Origin: Geminicoccaceae bacterium
GTDB lineage: Bacteria; Pseudomonadota; Alphaproteobacteria; Geminicoccales; Geminicoccaceae
Direction: 5' to 3'
DNA: 64,000 nucleotides
Assembly (NCBI GenBank): GCA_020638465.1
Contig: JACKIM010000001.1
Coordinates: 1,992,501-2,056,500, forward strand
Part shown: piece after piece, positions 41,628 to 50,563 of the stretch
How positions within the stretch are numbered: the stretch's first letter is position 1
Layout: the number at the start of each line of letters is the position of its first letter
The notes under the pieces: model-generated
Told to the model about the DNA's origin: nothing
The model's database searches: none
The model's input: only the letters and a program-made list of their open reading frames with translations
Program-made: the position numbers and the translations under genes

Positions 41628-41704
41628 TGGCGCGCTCGAGAGGACTCGAACCCCTAACCTTCTGATCCGTAGTCAGATGCTCTATCCAATTGAGCTACGA
41701 GCGC
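41628..41704 (-). tRNA. tRNA-Arg(ACG)
   Basis: A 77-base cloverleaf on the minus strand. GCGCTCG pairs with CGAGCGC in the acceptor stem, followed by discriminator G and an encoded CCA. The anticodon stem-loop CTGACTACGGATCAG places ACG as anticodon, read as ICG after deamination. GGTTCGAGTCC forms the T arm. The 3' end faces the accessory region, as expected for an integration target used by tyrosine integrases; the gene itself is intact. Confidence 0.95.
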
Positions 41705-41766
41705 TTGCCTGAGGCGTGGTCTAGACGGTCAGTCCGGGTTGCGCAAGAGGTTTCGAGTGGTGGATG

Positions 41767-42366
41767 TCAATCGAGATAGTCCCGGATCTTCGCGGCCATG
41801 TCCTCGGCCAACATGCCGTGAGGGAAATGGGTCAGGTAGTGGTTCTCACGATCCATCAGATAGGCGAAGGTCGAATGGTCGACGAGGTAGTCGGTGGAAG
41901 CGCGGTCCTTGTCCTCGACCTTCCTGGCATAGACGCGGTAGGCGGCGATGGCCGAGGCGATGGCTTGCGGGCTGCCCGAGAGTCCCTGGAGGGCAGGGTG
42001 GAACAGGCTGACATAGCCCGCCATCACTTCCGGTGTATCGCGTTCGGGATCGACGGTGATGAAGATCGGCACCAGCTGGGCCTGCTCTTCGGGTGTCAGC
42101 AGGTCGTAGGCAGCACTGATGGTGGCAAGGCCGGTCGGGCAGATGTCGGGGCAGTAGGTGTAGCCGAAATAGACCAGCATGAAGCGACCGGCATAATCGG
42201 CTTCGGTCACCGTCCTGCCGGTCTGGTCGACGAGCTTGAAGGGCCCGCCGATGGGAACCTGGGCTTGCTCCCGTTTTTCGGCCGGATCGAGTATTCCTGC
42301 CAGGAAGAGACCGGCGGCAATGGCCGCGACAAGGAGTGCGATCAGCAGGGCTGCGCGTCGTTTCAT
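41767..42366 (-). CDS. SCO1/SenC family copper chaperone
   Basis: A 199-residue protein with an N-terminal membrane anchor (ALLIALLVAAIAAGLFLAGI) and a periplasmic thioredoxin fold. The copper site is FGYTYCPDICPTGL (CxxxC) plus the His in YLVDHSTFAYLMD. SCO proteins help build the Cu(A) centre of cytochrome oxidase. It is the first core gene right of the tRNA. Confidence 0.92.
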   Translation of the reverse strand: MKRRAALLIALLVAAIAAGLFLAGILDPAEKREQAQVPIGGPFKLVDQTGRTVTEADYAGRFMLVYFGYTYCPDICPTGLATISAAYDLLTPEEQAQLVPIFITVDPERDTPEVMAGYVSLFHPALQGLSGSPQAIASAIAAYRVYARKVEDKDRASTDYLVDHSTFAYLMDRENHYLTHFPHGMLAEDMAAKIRDYLD

Positions 42367-42423
42367 GGCAGGCGTTCCTCTCGATGCCCCGCCGACCGCT
42401 GCACCACGGGCGGGGGGGGATGG

Positions 42424-43311
42424 TCAGCGGGTCCGGGAAGACTGTTCCAGTCGCGCCAGATAGAAGGTCGCAAAAACGATCACGACCCCTCCCGCATAGG
42501 TATGGATGTCAGGCTGTTCGGAGAAGATCAGTGCGCCGTAAATTGCTGCGACGGGTAGCCGCGCATAGTCGAAGGGTGCAAGCGCGCTGGCCTCGCCGAG
42601 CTTGTAGCCGTGCATCATCAGCAGTTGCGAGAGGCTGCCCACGGAGGCCATCGCCACCATCAGCAGGATCTCGTGCAACGTTGGCGTCTGCCACACGAAC
42701 CAGGCGGGAATGCCGGTCAGGATGGTGCTGATGATGCCCAGATAGGCGAGAATGGTCGCCTTGCGTTCGGTCGCGACCAGCTGCTTGATGAGGATGGCGA
42801 CGAACGAGGCGGCGAGCGCGCCGAGCAGGGCCACCAGTGCTGCCGGATCGATGACGCCATCGCCGGGCCTCAGCATGATCGCCACCCCGGCAAAACCCGC
42901 CGCAGTGGCCAGCCAGCGCCGACGGCGCACGGTCTCGTGAAGCATCAGGGCGGCGAGGACGACCATGAACAACGGCTTGGTGAAGCTGATCGCCACGGCA
43001 TCGGCCAGCGCCATGTGATTGTACGCATAGAACCCGCACAACAACCCGACCGTTCCGCAGATCGAGCGGACGACGTGCGTACCCAGGCGATCGGTGCGCA
43101 ACAGGCTGAAGCCGTCACGCCAGAACAGGGGCAGCAGCAGCAGGAAGCCGAAAAAGGCGCGGGCGAACGATATCTCGAAGCTGTGCAGCCGGTCGCCGAG
43201 GATACGCGACAGCGCGCCCATGGCGGGAAAGCCGATGCTGGCGAGCAGGATGAACACGGCCCCGCGGACATTGCCCGGGAGGCCGGCCCATCCTGCCGCC
43301 AGGGCGTTCAA
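42424..43311 (-). CDS. DMT-superfamily (EamA) transporter
   Basis: A 295-residue membrane protein with ten predicted helices in two EamA repeats. The second repeat reads LVALLGALAASFVAILIKQL. AISFTKPLFMVVLAALML is a typical EamA block. These export or import small metabolites. The TTG start (43309-43311) overlaps the stop of the DHDPS-family gene as TTGA. Its substrate may be linked to that enzyme. Confidence 0.8.
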   Translation of the reverse strand: MNALAAGWAGLPGNVRGAVFILLASIGFPAMGALSRILGDRLHSFEISFARAFFGFLLLLPLFWRDGFSLLRTDRLGTHVVRSICGTVGLLCGFYAYNHMALADAVAISFTKPLFMVVLAALMLHETVRRRRWLATAAGFAGVAIMLRPGDGVIDPAALVALLGALAASFVAILIKQLVATERKATILAYLGIISTILTGIPAWFVWQTPTLHEILLMVAMASVGSLSQLLMMHGYKLGEASALAPFDYARLPVAAIYGALIFSEQPDIHTYAGGVVIVFATFYLARLEQSSRTR

Positions 43312-44234
43312 CGGGTTGCTGACATCTGGTCGTCCACCGGGAAGCTGAACCCGGCCTCGCCGAGCCGAGCCAGCAGGTCGCTGCCGGCCTGCTCGTCGAG
43401 TTCCACCAGCGGCGGGCGGACGCGTGCCCATTCCGGGTCGTCCAGGGCATGGCTGACGACATGCTTGATCGCCGGTATCAGCGGGAACGACGAGACGATC
43501 TTGCGCACGGCGGAAACCGCTTCCATGGCGTTCTCGGAATCGAGTTCGTCGCCGTCCATGAAGGTGTCGTAGACGATGCGGTTCGCCGCGCAATTGAGAT
43601 TGCCGGCAGCGGATATCGTGCCCGAGCCACCCATGCGGAGGTTCTCCAGAAGGTGGTTGTCCGCACCTGAGAAAACTTCAAAGCTCGGGAAACTCTCGAT
43701 CAGATCGCGGGTATGCTCCCAGTCGCCGGAGCTGTCCTTGAGGCCCTTGACGATACCCGGATAGCGCTTGAGCAGGGCTTCGATCACCGGCTTTGTCACG
43801 GGCACCTGCGAGACCTGCGGGAAATGATAGAAATAGAGGTCGAGCCGGGAATCGTCGACGGTTTCTATGATGTCGCAATAGGCGCGGACCAGCCCTTCGT
43901 CGCTGTTGTTCTTGTAGAAGAACGGCGGCAGCACGAGCATCCGGGTGACCCCCAGCGAGAGTCCGTGCTTTGCCAGTGCCACGGTGTCGGATCGTGCACA
44001 GCAGCCGACGCCCAGGATCATCGAGGCGGGGTCGAGCCCGGCTTCGACATAGCCCTCAAGCGCCGCCTGCCGTTCGCTGACGCTGTAGCAATTGGTCTCG
44101 CTGGTCGTGCCGAAGACGCCGAGCCCGTGGCAGCCATGCGCAAGCAGCCATCTGGCGTGGCGGACATAGCGGTCGATGTCGATGTTGCCGTGCTGGTCGC
44201 ACGGCGTGATCACGGCGGCAAAGATACCTTTCAT
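43308..44234 (-). CDS. Dihydrodipicolinate synthase family lyase
   Basis: A 308-residue (beta/alpha)8 aldolase of the DapA/NanA superfamily. MKGIFAAVITPCDQHGNIDI starts the barrel, GVFGTTSETNCYS is the substrate loop, DLYFYHFPQVS holds the Tyr and IVKGLKDSSGDWEH the Schiff-base Lys. The GTTSE loop in place of the synthase GTTGE, and the linkage to a transporter, suggest a catabolic keto-acid aldolase rather than lysine biosynthesis. It is first in a coupled pair with the transporter. Confidence 0.85.
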   Translation of the reverse strand: MKGIFAAVITPCDQHGNIDIDRYVRHARWLLAHGCHGLGVFGTTSETNCYSVSERQAALEGYVEAGLDPASMILGVGCCARSDTVALAKHGLSLGVTRMLVLPPFFYKNNSDEGLVRAYCDIIETVDDSRLDLYFYHFPQVSQVPVTKPVIEALLKRYPGIVKGLKDSSGDWEHTRDLIESFPSFEVFSGADNHLLENLRMGGSGTISAAGNLNCAANRIVYDTFMDGDELDSENAMEAVSAVRKIVSSFPLIPAIKHVVSHALDDPEWARVRPPLVELDEQAGSDLLARLGEAGFSFPVDDQMSATR

Positions 44235-44291
44235 GTCCCTATTCCTGTTTGGCAAGCGTATCGCTCGCAGGATGTTCTCATTTTTGATAGC

Positions 44292-45353
44292 TCAGGGCTG
44301 TAGCACGTAACGGCCGGTGACCTCACCCTGGGTCAGGCTCCGCAATGCCTTGTTGGCGTCATGCAGTGCGCAACCGGTGACCTTGATCGGCGGCAGCTTG
44401 CCCGAACGTGCCAGGTCCATGACCGCATGGAGGTCGTCGAGCGTGCCGACATAGGATCCCTTGAGGTTCATCATCCGCAGCGGCAGCATGGCCGTCGACA
44501 GCTTCATGCTGTCGCCGTAGAGACCGACGACCACGACGCTGGAGCCCTTGGTCCGCGAGCAGGCGATGCCGAACTCGGTGGTCACCGGTCGGCCGACGAA
44601 GTCGATGGAAGCATCCGCCCCGCCGTTCGACCAGGCACGCACGGCCTCCGCGGCCGTCTTTGCGTCGCTGTTGTCGAACACCGCGTCGCACAGGCCGGTC
44701 GCCATGGCCGCATCGCGCTTGGCCGCATCGATGTCGGCCACGGCCACGCGACAGCCGAGCACCGCCTTGGCCATCAGCAGGCCGTTCATGCCCACGCCTC
44801 CGGCGCCGATGATCAGCAGTGACTGGTCGGCCCGGGTGATGCCCGTCCTGGTCAGGGCGCTGTAGGCGGTGATGCCCGAACAGGCATAGGTGCAGGCGAC
44901 TTCCACCGGCACATCGCCATGATCGACGAGATAGCGGGCGTCGGGGACGATGACATGGGTGCTGTACCCGCCATCGACCCAGGTGCCGATCACCCGAGGT
45001 TTCGTGCACAGCAAATTATCACCACGTTCGCAATCCGCGCACTGGCCGCAGCCAATCCATGGATAGACGACGCGACTGTCGCCGATCTCGACGCCGGTGG
45101 CTTCCGGCCCCATCGCGACGACCTCGCCCGCCACCTCGTGGCCGAGGGTGAATGGCAATTGCATGCCGCGATCGGCGATGTTCAGCCGGCGGCCGTCGCC
45201 GAGGTCGAAATAGCCCTGATGGATGTGCAGGTCGCTGTGGCACACGCCGCAGGCAGTCACCCTGACGAGGACCTCGCGGCCCTTGGGTTCCGGTGTCGGA
45301 TAGTCGCGGGCCTCAAGGGGCTCGCCCCAGCCGACGATCTGATAGCTTTTCAT
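44292..45353 (-). CDS. Zinc-dependent alcohol dehydrogenase
   Basis: A 353-residue medium-chain dehydrogenase. Catalytic zinc ligands are CGVCHSDLHI and GHEVAGEV; structural zinc cysteines are GCGQCADCERGDNLLC. The NAD site is LLIIGAGGVGMNGLLMA. FDLGDGRRLNIADRG is an insertion seen in a subgroup annotated as NAD-dependent alcohol/benzyl-type dehydrogenases. The start at 45353 follows a G6 run. It lies alone, divergent from leuB. Confidence 0.87.
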   Translation of the reverse strand: MKSYQIVGWGEPLEARDYPTPEPKGREVLVRVTACGVCHSDLHIHQGYFDLGDGRRLNIADRGMQLPFTLGHEVAGEVVAMGPEATGVEIGDSRVVYPWIGCGQCADCERGDNLLCTKPRVIGTWVDGGYSTHVIVPDARYLVDHGDVPVEVACTYACSGITAYSALTRTGITRADQSLLIIGAGGVGMNGLLMAKAVLGCRVAVADIDAAKRDAAMATGLCDAVFDNSDAKTAAEAVRAWSNGGADASIDFVGRPVTTEFGIACSRTKGSSVVVVGLYGDSMKLSTAMLPLRMMNLKGSYVGTLDDLHAVMDLARSGKLPPIKVTGCALHDANKALRSLTQGEVTGRYVLQP

Positions 45354-45612
45354 GTTCCCCCCGGTAAAATCTATAGAACGAGAACTACAGTCCTTCGTTG
45401 CGGAAGCAAAGGGGCCATGCCGTTTCAAGTGAAATCGGCCCGCATTCATGGCCGGTCCGTGAGGTTGGCATGCCGGCACGATGTCAAGAGATATTGCGGC
45501 AAGAGGTGTAGAGGGGTTTGCGTTCATCCCGCCGAGGCGCTACGAACACCGCCGATATGATCGCCGCACAGCGCGCGGGTCGCCAGCAATCGACGCCTTA
45601 GGACAATGCGAA

Positions 45613-46725
45613 ATGAACCAGGTCGGCAATCTTCTCCTTCTGCCCGGTGACGGAATTGGCCCTGAAGTCATGGGCGAGGTGCGCAAGGTCGTGAAGTGGC
45701 TGGGCGATCGCCAGGGGCTCGGCTTCGAGTGCGAGGAGGAACTGGCCGGTGGCTGCGCGCTCGATGCCCATGGCGTACCGCTGACCGACGACACCGTGAA
45801 GCTCGCGAAGGATGCCGATGCGGTGGTTTTCGGGGCCGTCGGCGTGCCCAAGCACGATGCCAATCCGTTCCACCTCAAGCCGGAGCAGGGCCTGTTGCGC
45901 CTGCGCAAGGAACTCGACCTCTTCGCCAACCTTCGCCCGGCGTTGGTATTCCCCGCGCTGGCGGAGGCGAGCACGCTCAAGACCGAGCTGGTCGAGGGTC
46001 TCGACATCCTGATCCTGCGGGAGCTGACCGGCGGTGTGTATTTCGGCGAGCCGCGCGGGATCGAGGAGCTGCCCGACGGCACGAAACGCGGTGTCGACAC
46101 CCAGGTCTACACGACGCCCGAGATCGAGCGGGTGGCCGCGGTCGGTTTCGAACTGGCGCGAAAGCGGCGCAATCACGTGACTTCGGTGGAAAAAGCCAAC
46201 GTCATGCATACCGGCGTGCTCTGGCGGCAGACGGTGACGGCCCTGCACGCCAGGGAGTTCGGCGACGTCAAGCTGGCGCACATGTATGCCGACAATTGCG
46301 CGATGCAGCTGATCCGCCAGCCCAAGCAGTTCGATGTGATCGTCACCGACAACCTGTTCGGCGACCTGCTGTCCGATGCGGCGGCGATGCTGACCGGATC
46401 GCTGGGTATGCTGCCATCGGCTTCGCTGGGGGCGCCCGATGCCATCGGCAAGCGCAAGGCGCTGTATGAGCCGGTGCATGGTTCGGCTCCCGACATCGCC
46501 GGCCAGGGCAAGGCCAATCCGCTGGCCATGCTGCTGAGCTTCGCGATGATGCTGCGCTACTCGTTCGATCTTGGCGACGAAGCCGACCGCCTTGAGAAAG
46601 CCATTGCGAATGTTCTGGATTCCGGCATCCGCACGGGCGATATCATGCAGTCCGGCAAGACCCTCGTTTCGACCGAGGACATGGGCCGTGCCGTGATCGC
46701 CGAGCTCGACAAGAGCCTGGCGTAA
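45613..46725 (+). CDS. leuB: 3-isopropylmalate dehydrogenase
   Basis: A 370-residue enzyme of leucine synthesis that oxidises and decarboxylates 3-isopropylmalate with NAD. LLLPGDGIGPEVMGEV, LLRLRKELDLFANLRPA (substrate arginines), DILILRELTGGVYFGEPRG and VTDNLFGDLLSDAAAM (Mg-binding Asp residues) are all intact. The start MNQVGNLLLLPGDG is the natural opening; longer readings are not supported. It precedes asd, a conserved alphaproteobacterial order. Confidence 0.96.
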   Translation: MNQVGNLLLLPGDGIGPEVMGEVRKVVKWLGDRQGLGFECEEELAGGCALDAHGVPLTDDTVKLAKDADAVVFGAVGVPKHDANPFHLKPEQGLLRLRKELDLFANLRPALVFPALAEASTLKTELVEGLDILILRELTGGVYFGEPRGIEELPDGTKRGVDTQVYTTPEIERVAAVGFELARKRRNHVTSVEKANVMHTGVLWRQTVTALHAREFGDVKLAHMYADNCAMQLIRQPKQFDVIVTDNLFGDLLSDAAAMLTGSLGMLPSASLGAPDAIGKRKALYEPVHGSAPDIAGQGKANPLAMLLSFAMMLRYSFDLGDEADRLEKAIANVLDSGIRTGDIMQSGKTLVSTEDMGRAVIAELDKSLA

Positions 46726-46755
46726 GAACAACCTTTTCAAAAAGAGTAAGCCGAA

Positions 46756-47772
46756 ATGGGCTATCGCGTTGCCGTGGCGGGCGCCACGGGTGCTGTCGGC
46801 AGTGAGATCCTCAATATTCTCGCCGAGACGAACTTTCCGGCCGACGAGATCATTCCGCTCGCCTCGTCCAGATCGGTCGGCAAGGAGGTCGCCTATGGTG
46901 ACGATCGCCGGCTGAAGGTGAGGGATCTCGACAGCTTCGATTTCGAAGGGGTCGACATCGGGCTGTTCTCTCCGGGGGGCGCGGTTTCGGCCGTCCATGC
47001 GCCGCGTGCCGCAGCGGCGGGTTGCGTGGTGATCGACAACACCTCGCATTTCCGCATGGAGCCGGACGTTCCTCTGGTGGTGCCCGAGGTCAATCCCGAG
47101 GCGCTTGCCGACTTTCGCAACCGGAATATCATTGCCAACCCGAACTGTTCGACCATCCAGATGGTCATGGCCCTCAAGCCGCTGCATGACATTGCCCGGA
47201 TCAAGCGGGTTGTCGTCTCGACCTACCAGGCCACGGGCGGCGCCGGACAGAAGGGCATGGACGAGCTCTTCGAACAGACCAAGTCGATCTACATGAACGA
47301 CAAGAAGCCGCCGTCGGTCTTCGCCAAGCAGATCGCCTTCAACTGCATTCCGCGCATCGACAGCATGGTCGATGGCGGGGTGACGAAGGAGGAGTGGAAG
47401 ATGGCGGTCGAGACGAAGAAGATTCTCGACCCCGAGATCGAGGTCACGGCGACTTGCGTGCGTGTACCGGTGTTCGTCGGCCACAGCGAGGCGGTGAATG
47501 TCGAGTTCGAGGAGCCGATCGAGCTGGAAGAAGCCCGCGACGCGCTGATGGGCTTCGAGGGGATCATTGTCGTCGACGATCCGGAGAACCATGAATATGT
47601 CACGCCGATCGATTGCGTCGGCGAGTTCGCGACGTTCGTATCCCGCCTGCGCGTCGATCCGACGTTGCCTTACGGCCTCAACATGTGGGTGGTGTCGGAC
47701 AATCTGCGCAAGGGGGCGGCGCTCAACGCCGTGCAGATCGCGCAGGCGCTGGTCGACCGCGGGCATATCTGA
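46756..47772 (+). CDS. asd: Aspartate-semialdehyde dehydrogenase
   Basis: A 338-residue enzyme that reduces aspartyl phosphate to the semialdehyde for lysine, threonine and methionine synthesis. NADP site VAVAGATGAVGSEIL at the start, catalytic Cys in IANPNCSTIQMV near residue 131, QATGGAGQKGMDEL, and the His of CVRVPVFVGHSEAVNVE. It lies 30 bases after leuB and is probably co-transcribed. Confidence 0.96.
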   Translation: MGYRVAVAGATGAVGSEILNILAETNFPADEIIPLASSRSVGKEVAYGDDRRLKVRDLDSFDFEGVDIGLFSPGGAVSAVHAPRAAAAGCVVIDNTSHFRMEPDVPLVVPEVNPEALADFRNRNIIANPNCSTIQMVMALKPLHDIARIKRVVVSTYQATGGAGQKGMDELFEQTKSIYMNDKKPPSVFAKQIAFNCIPRIDSMVDGGVTKEEWKMAVETKKILDPEIEVTATCVRVPVFVGHSEAVNVEFEEPIELEEARDALMGFEGIIVVDDPENHEYVTPIDCVGEFATFVSRLRVDPTLPYGLNMWVVSDNLRKGAALNAVQIAQALVDRGHI

Positions 47773-47832
47773 GGCCGTGTTCCGTCCGTTTGCCGCTGGA
47801 CATGTGTGCATGCGGGCGGTCATCATTGGCGG

Positions 47833-48270
47833 ATGACGCGAAAATCGCTGACACTGGCCGCGTGGGCCCTGGTTCCGCTTCAGGTTGCTGCCGGAGAGCT
47901 GGATCCGGTCGTGTACTGGAACCTGCCGCTTTCCGGCGAGCCCTCGTGGCTGACGGTCGAGGTCAGCCCCGACGGTATCGATGCGCATCGGCTTGAACTG
48001 GCCGGGCTGGCGCTCGATGGGTCGCGGGCACAGGTCATGGGGCTCGATGTCGTTGGCGGCGATGGACCCGTGCTGGGGGCGGATGTCAGTGTCTCCTTGA
48101 TGTGGTGGGGTCTGGCGGGGATCGCCGCGGGCGCCACGGTTGCCATTGTCGTCGCCACCGACAGCGTCTGCCTGTCCTACAACGGTTCCTGTGACGATGA
48201 TGACGACGATCGCCGGCATCGGGATGACGACAACGACGTTGCCGGTACGCCCAGGGTCATCGGGCCGTAG
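47833..48270 (+). CDS. Envelope protein with Asp-rich tail
   Basis: A 145-residue protein. The signal peptide MTRKSLTLAAWALVPLQVAA is followed by a beta-like domain, one hydrophobic segment (MWWGLAGIAAGATVAIVVAT) and a tail with a run of six Asp then Arg/His/Asp (DDDDDDRRHRDDDND). The tail could bind cations. No family recognised. Confidence 0.55.
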   Translation: MTRKSLTLAAWALVPLQVAAGELDPVVYWNLPLSGEPSWLTVEVSPDGIDAHRLELAGLALDGSRAQVMGLDVVGGDGPVLGADVSVSLMWWGLAGIAAGATVAIVVATDSVCLSYNGSCDDDDDDRRHRDDDNDVAGTPRVIGP

Positions 48271-48365
48271 ACTTCCGATGCATTGCCGCTGCGAATGCCG
48301 GAGAGGCAGTCTGAGTTAGGAATATATGGCAATCTGTGGTTATTTTCAAGTCCTGCGTAACATGG

Positions 48366-48399
48366 ACCGGGCGGAGCCTCGATGGACGATCCGCCCGGT
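48366..48399. terminator. Hairpin between convergent genes
   Basis: ACCGGGCGGA (48366-48375) and TCCGCCCGGT (48390-48399) form a perfect ten-pair stem. No T tail is seen on either strand, so termination, if any, would be weak or Rho-assisted. Confidence 0.4.
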
Positions 48400-48408
48400 C
48401 GGGAAATG

Positions 48409-49017
48409 TCACGCCTCGGCCAGACGGCGGGAACGGCGCGGCCGGGTGGCGACATGCCAGATGCGATAGGCTTCAAGGGCAGCCAGTGGAGCGAAGTGGA
48501 CAAGTGCGCCACCGACGCCCCGGCTGACCAGCAGCCAGTGAACCAGCGTCAGCATGGCCGCCGGATAGACCCAGCGCTGGAGGTTCTTCCACATGCCGCG
48601 CATGCGGCGCATGGACGTGTCGTTGCTGGTGATGGCCAGCGGCACGAAGATCAGGAAGGCCAGCCAGCCGGTCCAGATGCCGGCGCGGGTCAGGTCGGCC
48701 ACGATGACATCCAGCGATGCCTTGTCCAGCAGGTAGTAGAGTGTGTGCAGTGCGGCATAGCCGAACGCGGCAACACCGAGATAGCGCCGGCGCGCCATCA
48801 GCCACAGGAGCCAGCGCCGCCGCCCCACGAGCATCATCAGCGGGGTGATCATCATGGCGATGATGGTGAAGCGGGCGGCAAACTCGCCGGTGGGATGAAC
48901 GAGTCGGTGGAAACTGGCGGCACCGGAAATGCCGTCGGCGATCATGCCGACCGATGGCAGTGCGAGCAACAGCCAGAAGGTTAGGGGATGGTTCCAGACG
49001 GTTTTCAGTTTTGACAT
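48409..49017 (-). CDS. MsrQ/YedZ-like ferric-reductase-type membrane protein
   Basis: A 202-residue membrane protein with about six helices and paired His residues for haem: FHRLVHPTGEFAARF, YAALHTLYYLL and LVHWLLVSRGV. ITSNDTSMRRMRGMWKNLQR is typical of the MsrQ/YedZ group, which passes electrons to periplasmic MsrP. No msrP gene is adjacent, so the partner is unproven. The start Met 49017 is preferred over 49068. Confidence 0.8.
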   Translation of the reverse strand: MSKLKTVWNHPLTFWLLLALPSVGMIADGISGAASFHRLVHPTGEFAARFTIIAMMITPLMMLVGRRRWLLWLMARRRYLGVAAFGYAALHTLYYLLDKASLDVIVADLTRAGIWTGWLAFLIFVPLAITSNDTSMRRMRGMWKNLQRWVYPAAMLTLVHWLLVSRGVGGALVHFAPLAALEAYRIWHVATRPRRSRRLAEA

Positions 49018-49162
49018 GGTGAAAGTCTTCGCTGTGAGATGACTGAACACCGGATACCCTAATCGCATTTCGTATCAGAATTTCACTGGCGCGCGGTGCC
49101 AATTGTATCCGTTTGTCCCGGCGACCGCTGGTCACGGCCGGTAGCCTGCGCTAGACGAGGGC

Positions 49163-50563
49163 ATGGCCAGCAACGTTCACGAATATACCGTCTCGGAAAT
49201 CTCCTTCGCCCTCAAGCGGACGGTCGAGGATGCCTTCGGCCTCGTCCGGGTGCGTGGCGAGATCTCGGGGTTCAAGCGCGCAGCGTCCGGCCACCTCTAT
49301 TTCGCGCTGAAGGACGACAAGTCGGTGCTGGACGGGGTGTGCTGGCGTGGATCGGCCACGCGGCTGGCGTTCAAACCCGAGGACGGGCTCGAGGTCATCT
49401 GTACGGGCAAGCTCACGACCTATCCGGGCCGCTCCCGCTACCAGCTCGTCATCGAGCACATGGAGCCTGCCGGTGCGGGAGCGCTGATGGCGCTGTTCGA
49501 GGAGCGCAAGCGGCGCCTTGAGGCCGAGGGCCTGTTCGATCCGGCTCGCAAGCGGCCGTTGCCGTTCCTCCCTGAGATCATCGGCATCGTCACCTCGCCG
49601 ACCGGCTCTGTGATCCGCGACATGCTGCACCGCCTGGCCGAGCGCTTTCCGCGCAGGGTCGTCCTGTGGCCGGTAGCGGTGCAGGGCGAGGGGGCTGCCG
49701 AGCAGATTGCAGCGGCCATTCGCGGCTTTCCCCGGGTCGATCCGCGCCCAGATCTTCTCATCGTCGCCCGTGGCGGCGGTTCCATCGAGGATCTGTGGGC
49801 GTTCAACGAAGAAGTTGTCGCTCGCGCGGTGGCCGATTGCGACATTCCGCTCATCTCTGCGGTGGGGCATGAAACCGATACCACGCTCATCGATCATGTC
49901 GCGGACCGGCGGGCCCCGACGCCCACGGCCGCTGCCGAAATTGCCGTTCCGGTCCGCCGCGAACTGGCCGGCGACGTTGCCGCGCTGGGCGAGCGGATGG
50001 AACATGCCGTTCATCGTATGCTCGATCATGCCGTGCAGCGGGTGCAGGGACTGGCGCGCGGACTGCCCGATCCCGCCATGCTGATGGGCATCGCCGCCCA
50101 GCGGTTCGACGACCTGAGCGAACGCCTGCGGTTGCGCACGCCGCTGCTCATGCTTGAGGAAAGGCGCGAGCAGATGACCAGGCGGCACCAGCGTATCGGC
50201 GAACTCGCCCGCGACCGCATCCGCGCCTGCGAGCGTTCGCTGGCCGGCATTCCGGATGGACGCATCGCCGCACTGGTCGACCGGCGCATCCATGACGAGA
50301 CGGCACGGCTCGGCGGTCTCTCCAAGCTGCTCGAAAGCCTGGGGCACAGGCAGGTGCTGGAGCGAGGCTATGCACTGGTTCACCGGCCCGCCGATGGCGG
50401 CCTCATTTCCTCACGCGCCGATGCCGAGCGCGAGGGCATCATGGAGATCGAGTTCCGCGACGGCCGGGTGAAGGTGATGCGCGGCGGCGAGACGCCACCT
50501 GCGCGGCGAAGCGCCCGACGTGGCAGCAGCGAACCATTCGGCGACCAGGGGACCCTGCTTTGA
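49163..50563 (+). CDS. xseA: Exodeoxyribonuclease VII large subunit
   Basis: A 466-residue nuclease subunit. An N-terminal OB fold (YTVSEISFALKRTVEDAFGL, then VRGEISGFKRAASGHLYFAL) precedes the catalytic core (IGIVTSPTGSVIRDMLHRL, DLLIVARGGGSIEDLWAFNE, SAVGHETDTTLIDHVADRRA). A long coiled coil follows. With XseB it degrades single-stranded DNA to oligonucleotides. Its stop overlaps the mazG TTG start. Confidence 0.95.
   Translation: MASNVHEYTVSEISFALKRTVEDAFGLVRVRGEISGFKRAASGHLYFALKDDKSVLDGVCWRGSATRLAFKPEDGLEVICTGKLTTYPGRSRYQLVIEHMEPAGAGALMALFEERKRRLEAEGLFDPARKRPLPFLPEIIGIVTSPTGSVIRDMLHRLAERFPRRVVLWPVAVQGEGAAEQIAAAIRGFPRVDPRPDLLIVARGGGSIEDLWAFNEEVVARAVADCDIPLISAVGHETDTTLIDHVADRRAPTPTAAAEIAVPVRRELAGDVAALGERMEHAVHRMLDHAVQRVQGLARGLPDPAMLMGIAAQRFDDLSERLRLRTPLLMLEERREQMTRRHQRIGELARDRIRACERSLAGIPDGRIAALVDRRIHDETARLGGLSKLLESLGHRQVLERGYALVHRPADGGLISSRADAEREGIMEIEFRDGRVKVMRGGETPPARRSARRGSSEPFGDQGTLL

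Noticed and set aside
20146..41630. CRISPR array or cas genes in the island
   Set aside because: The repeats found are short clusters or pairs without regular spacers, and no Cas-like protein is present.
45598..48219. 873-codon open frame on the minus strand across leuB and asd
   Set aside because: It is antisense to two intact, fully recognisable genes and its translation has no family features; long antisense frames are expected at this GC content.
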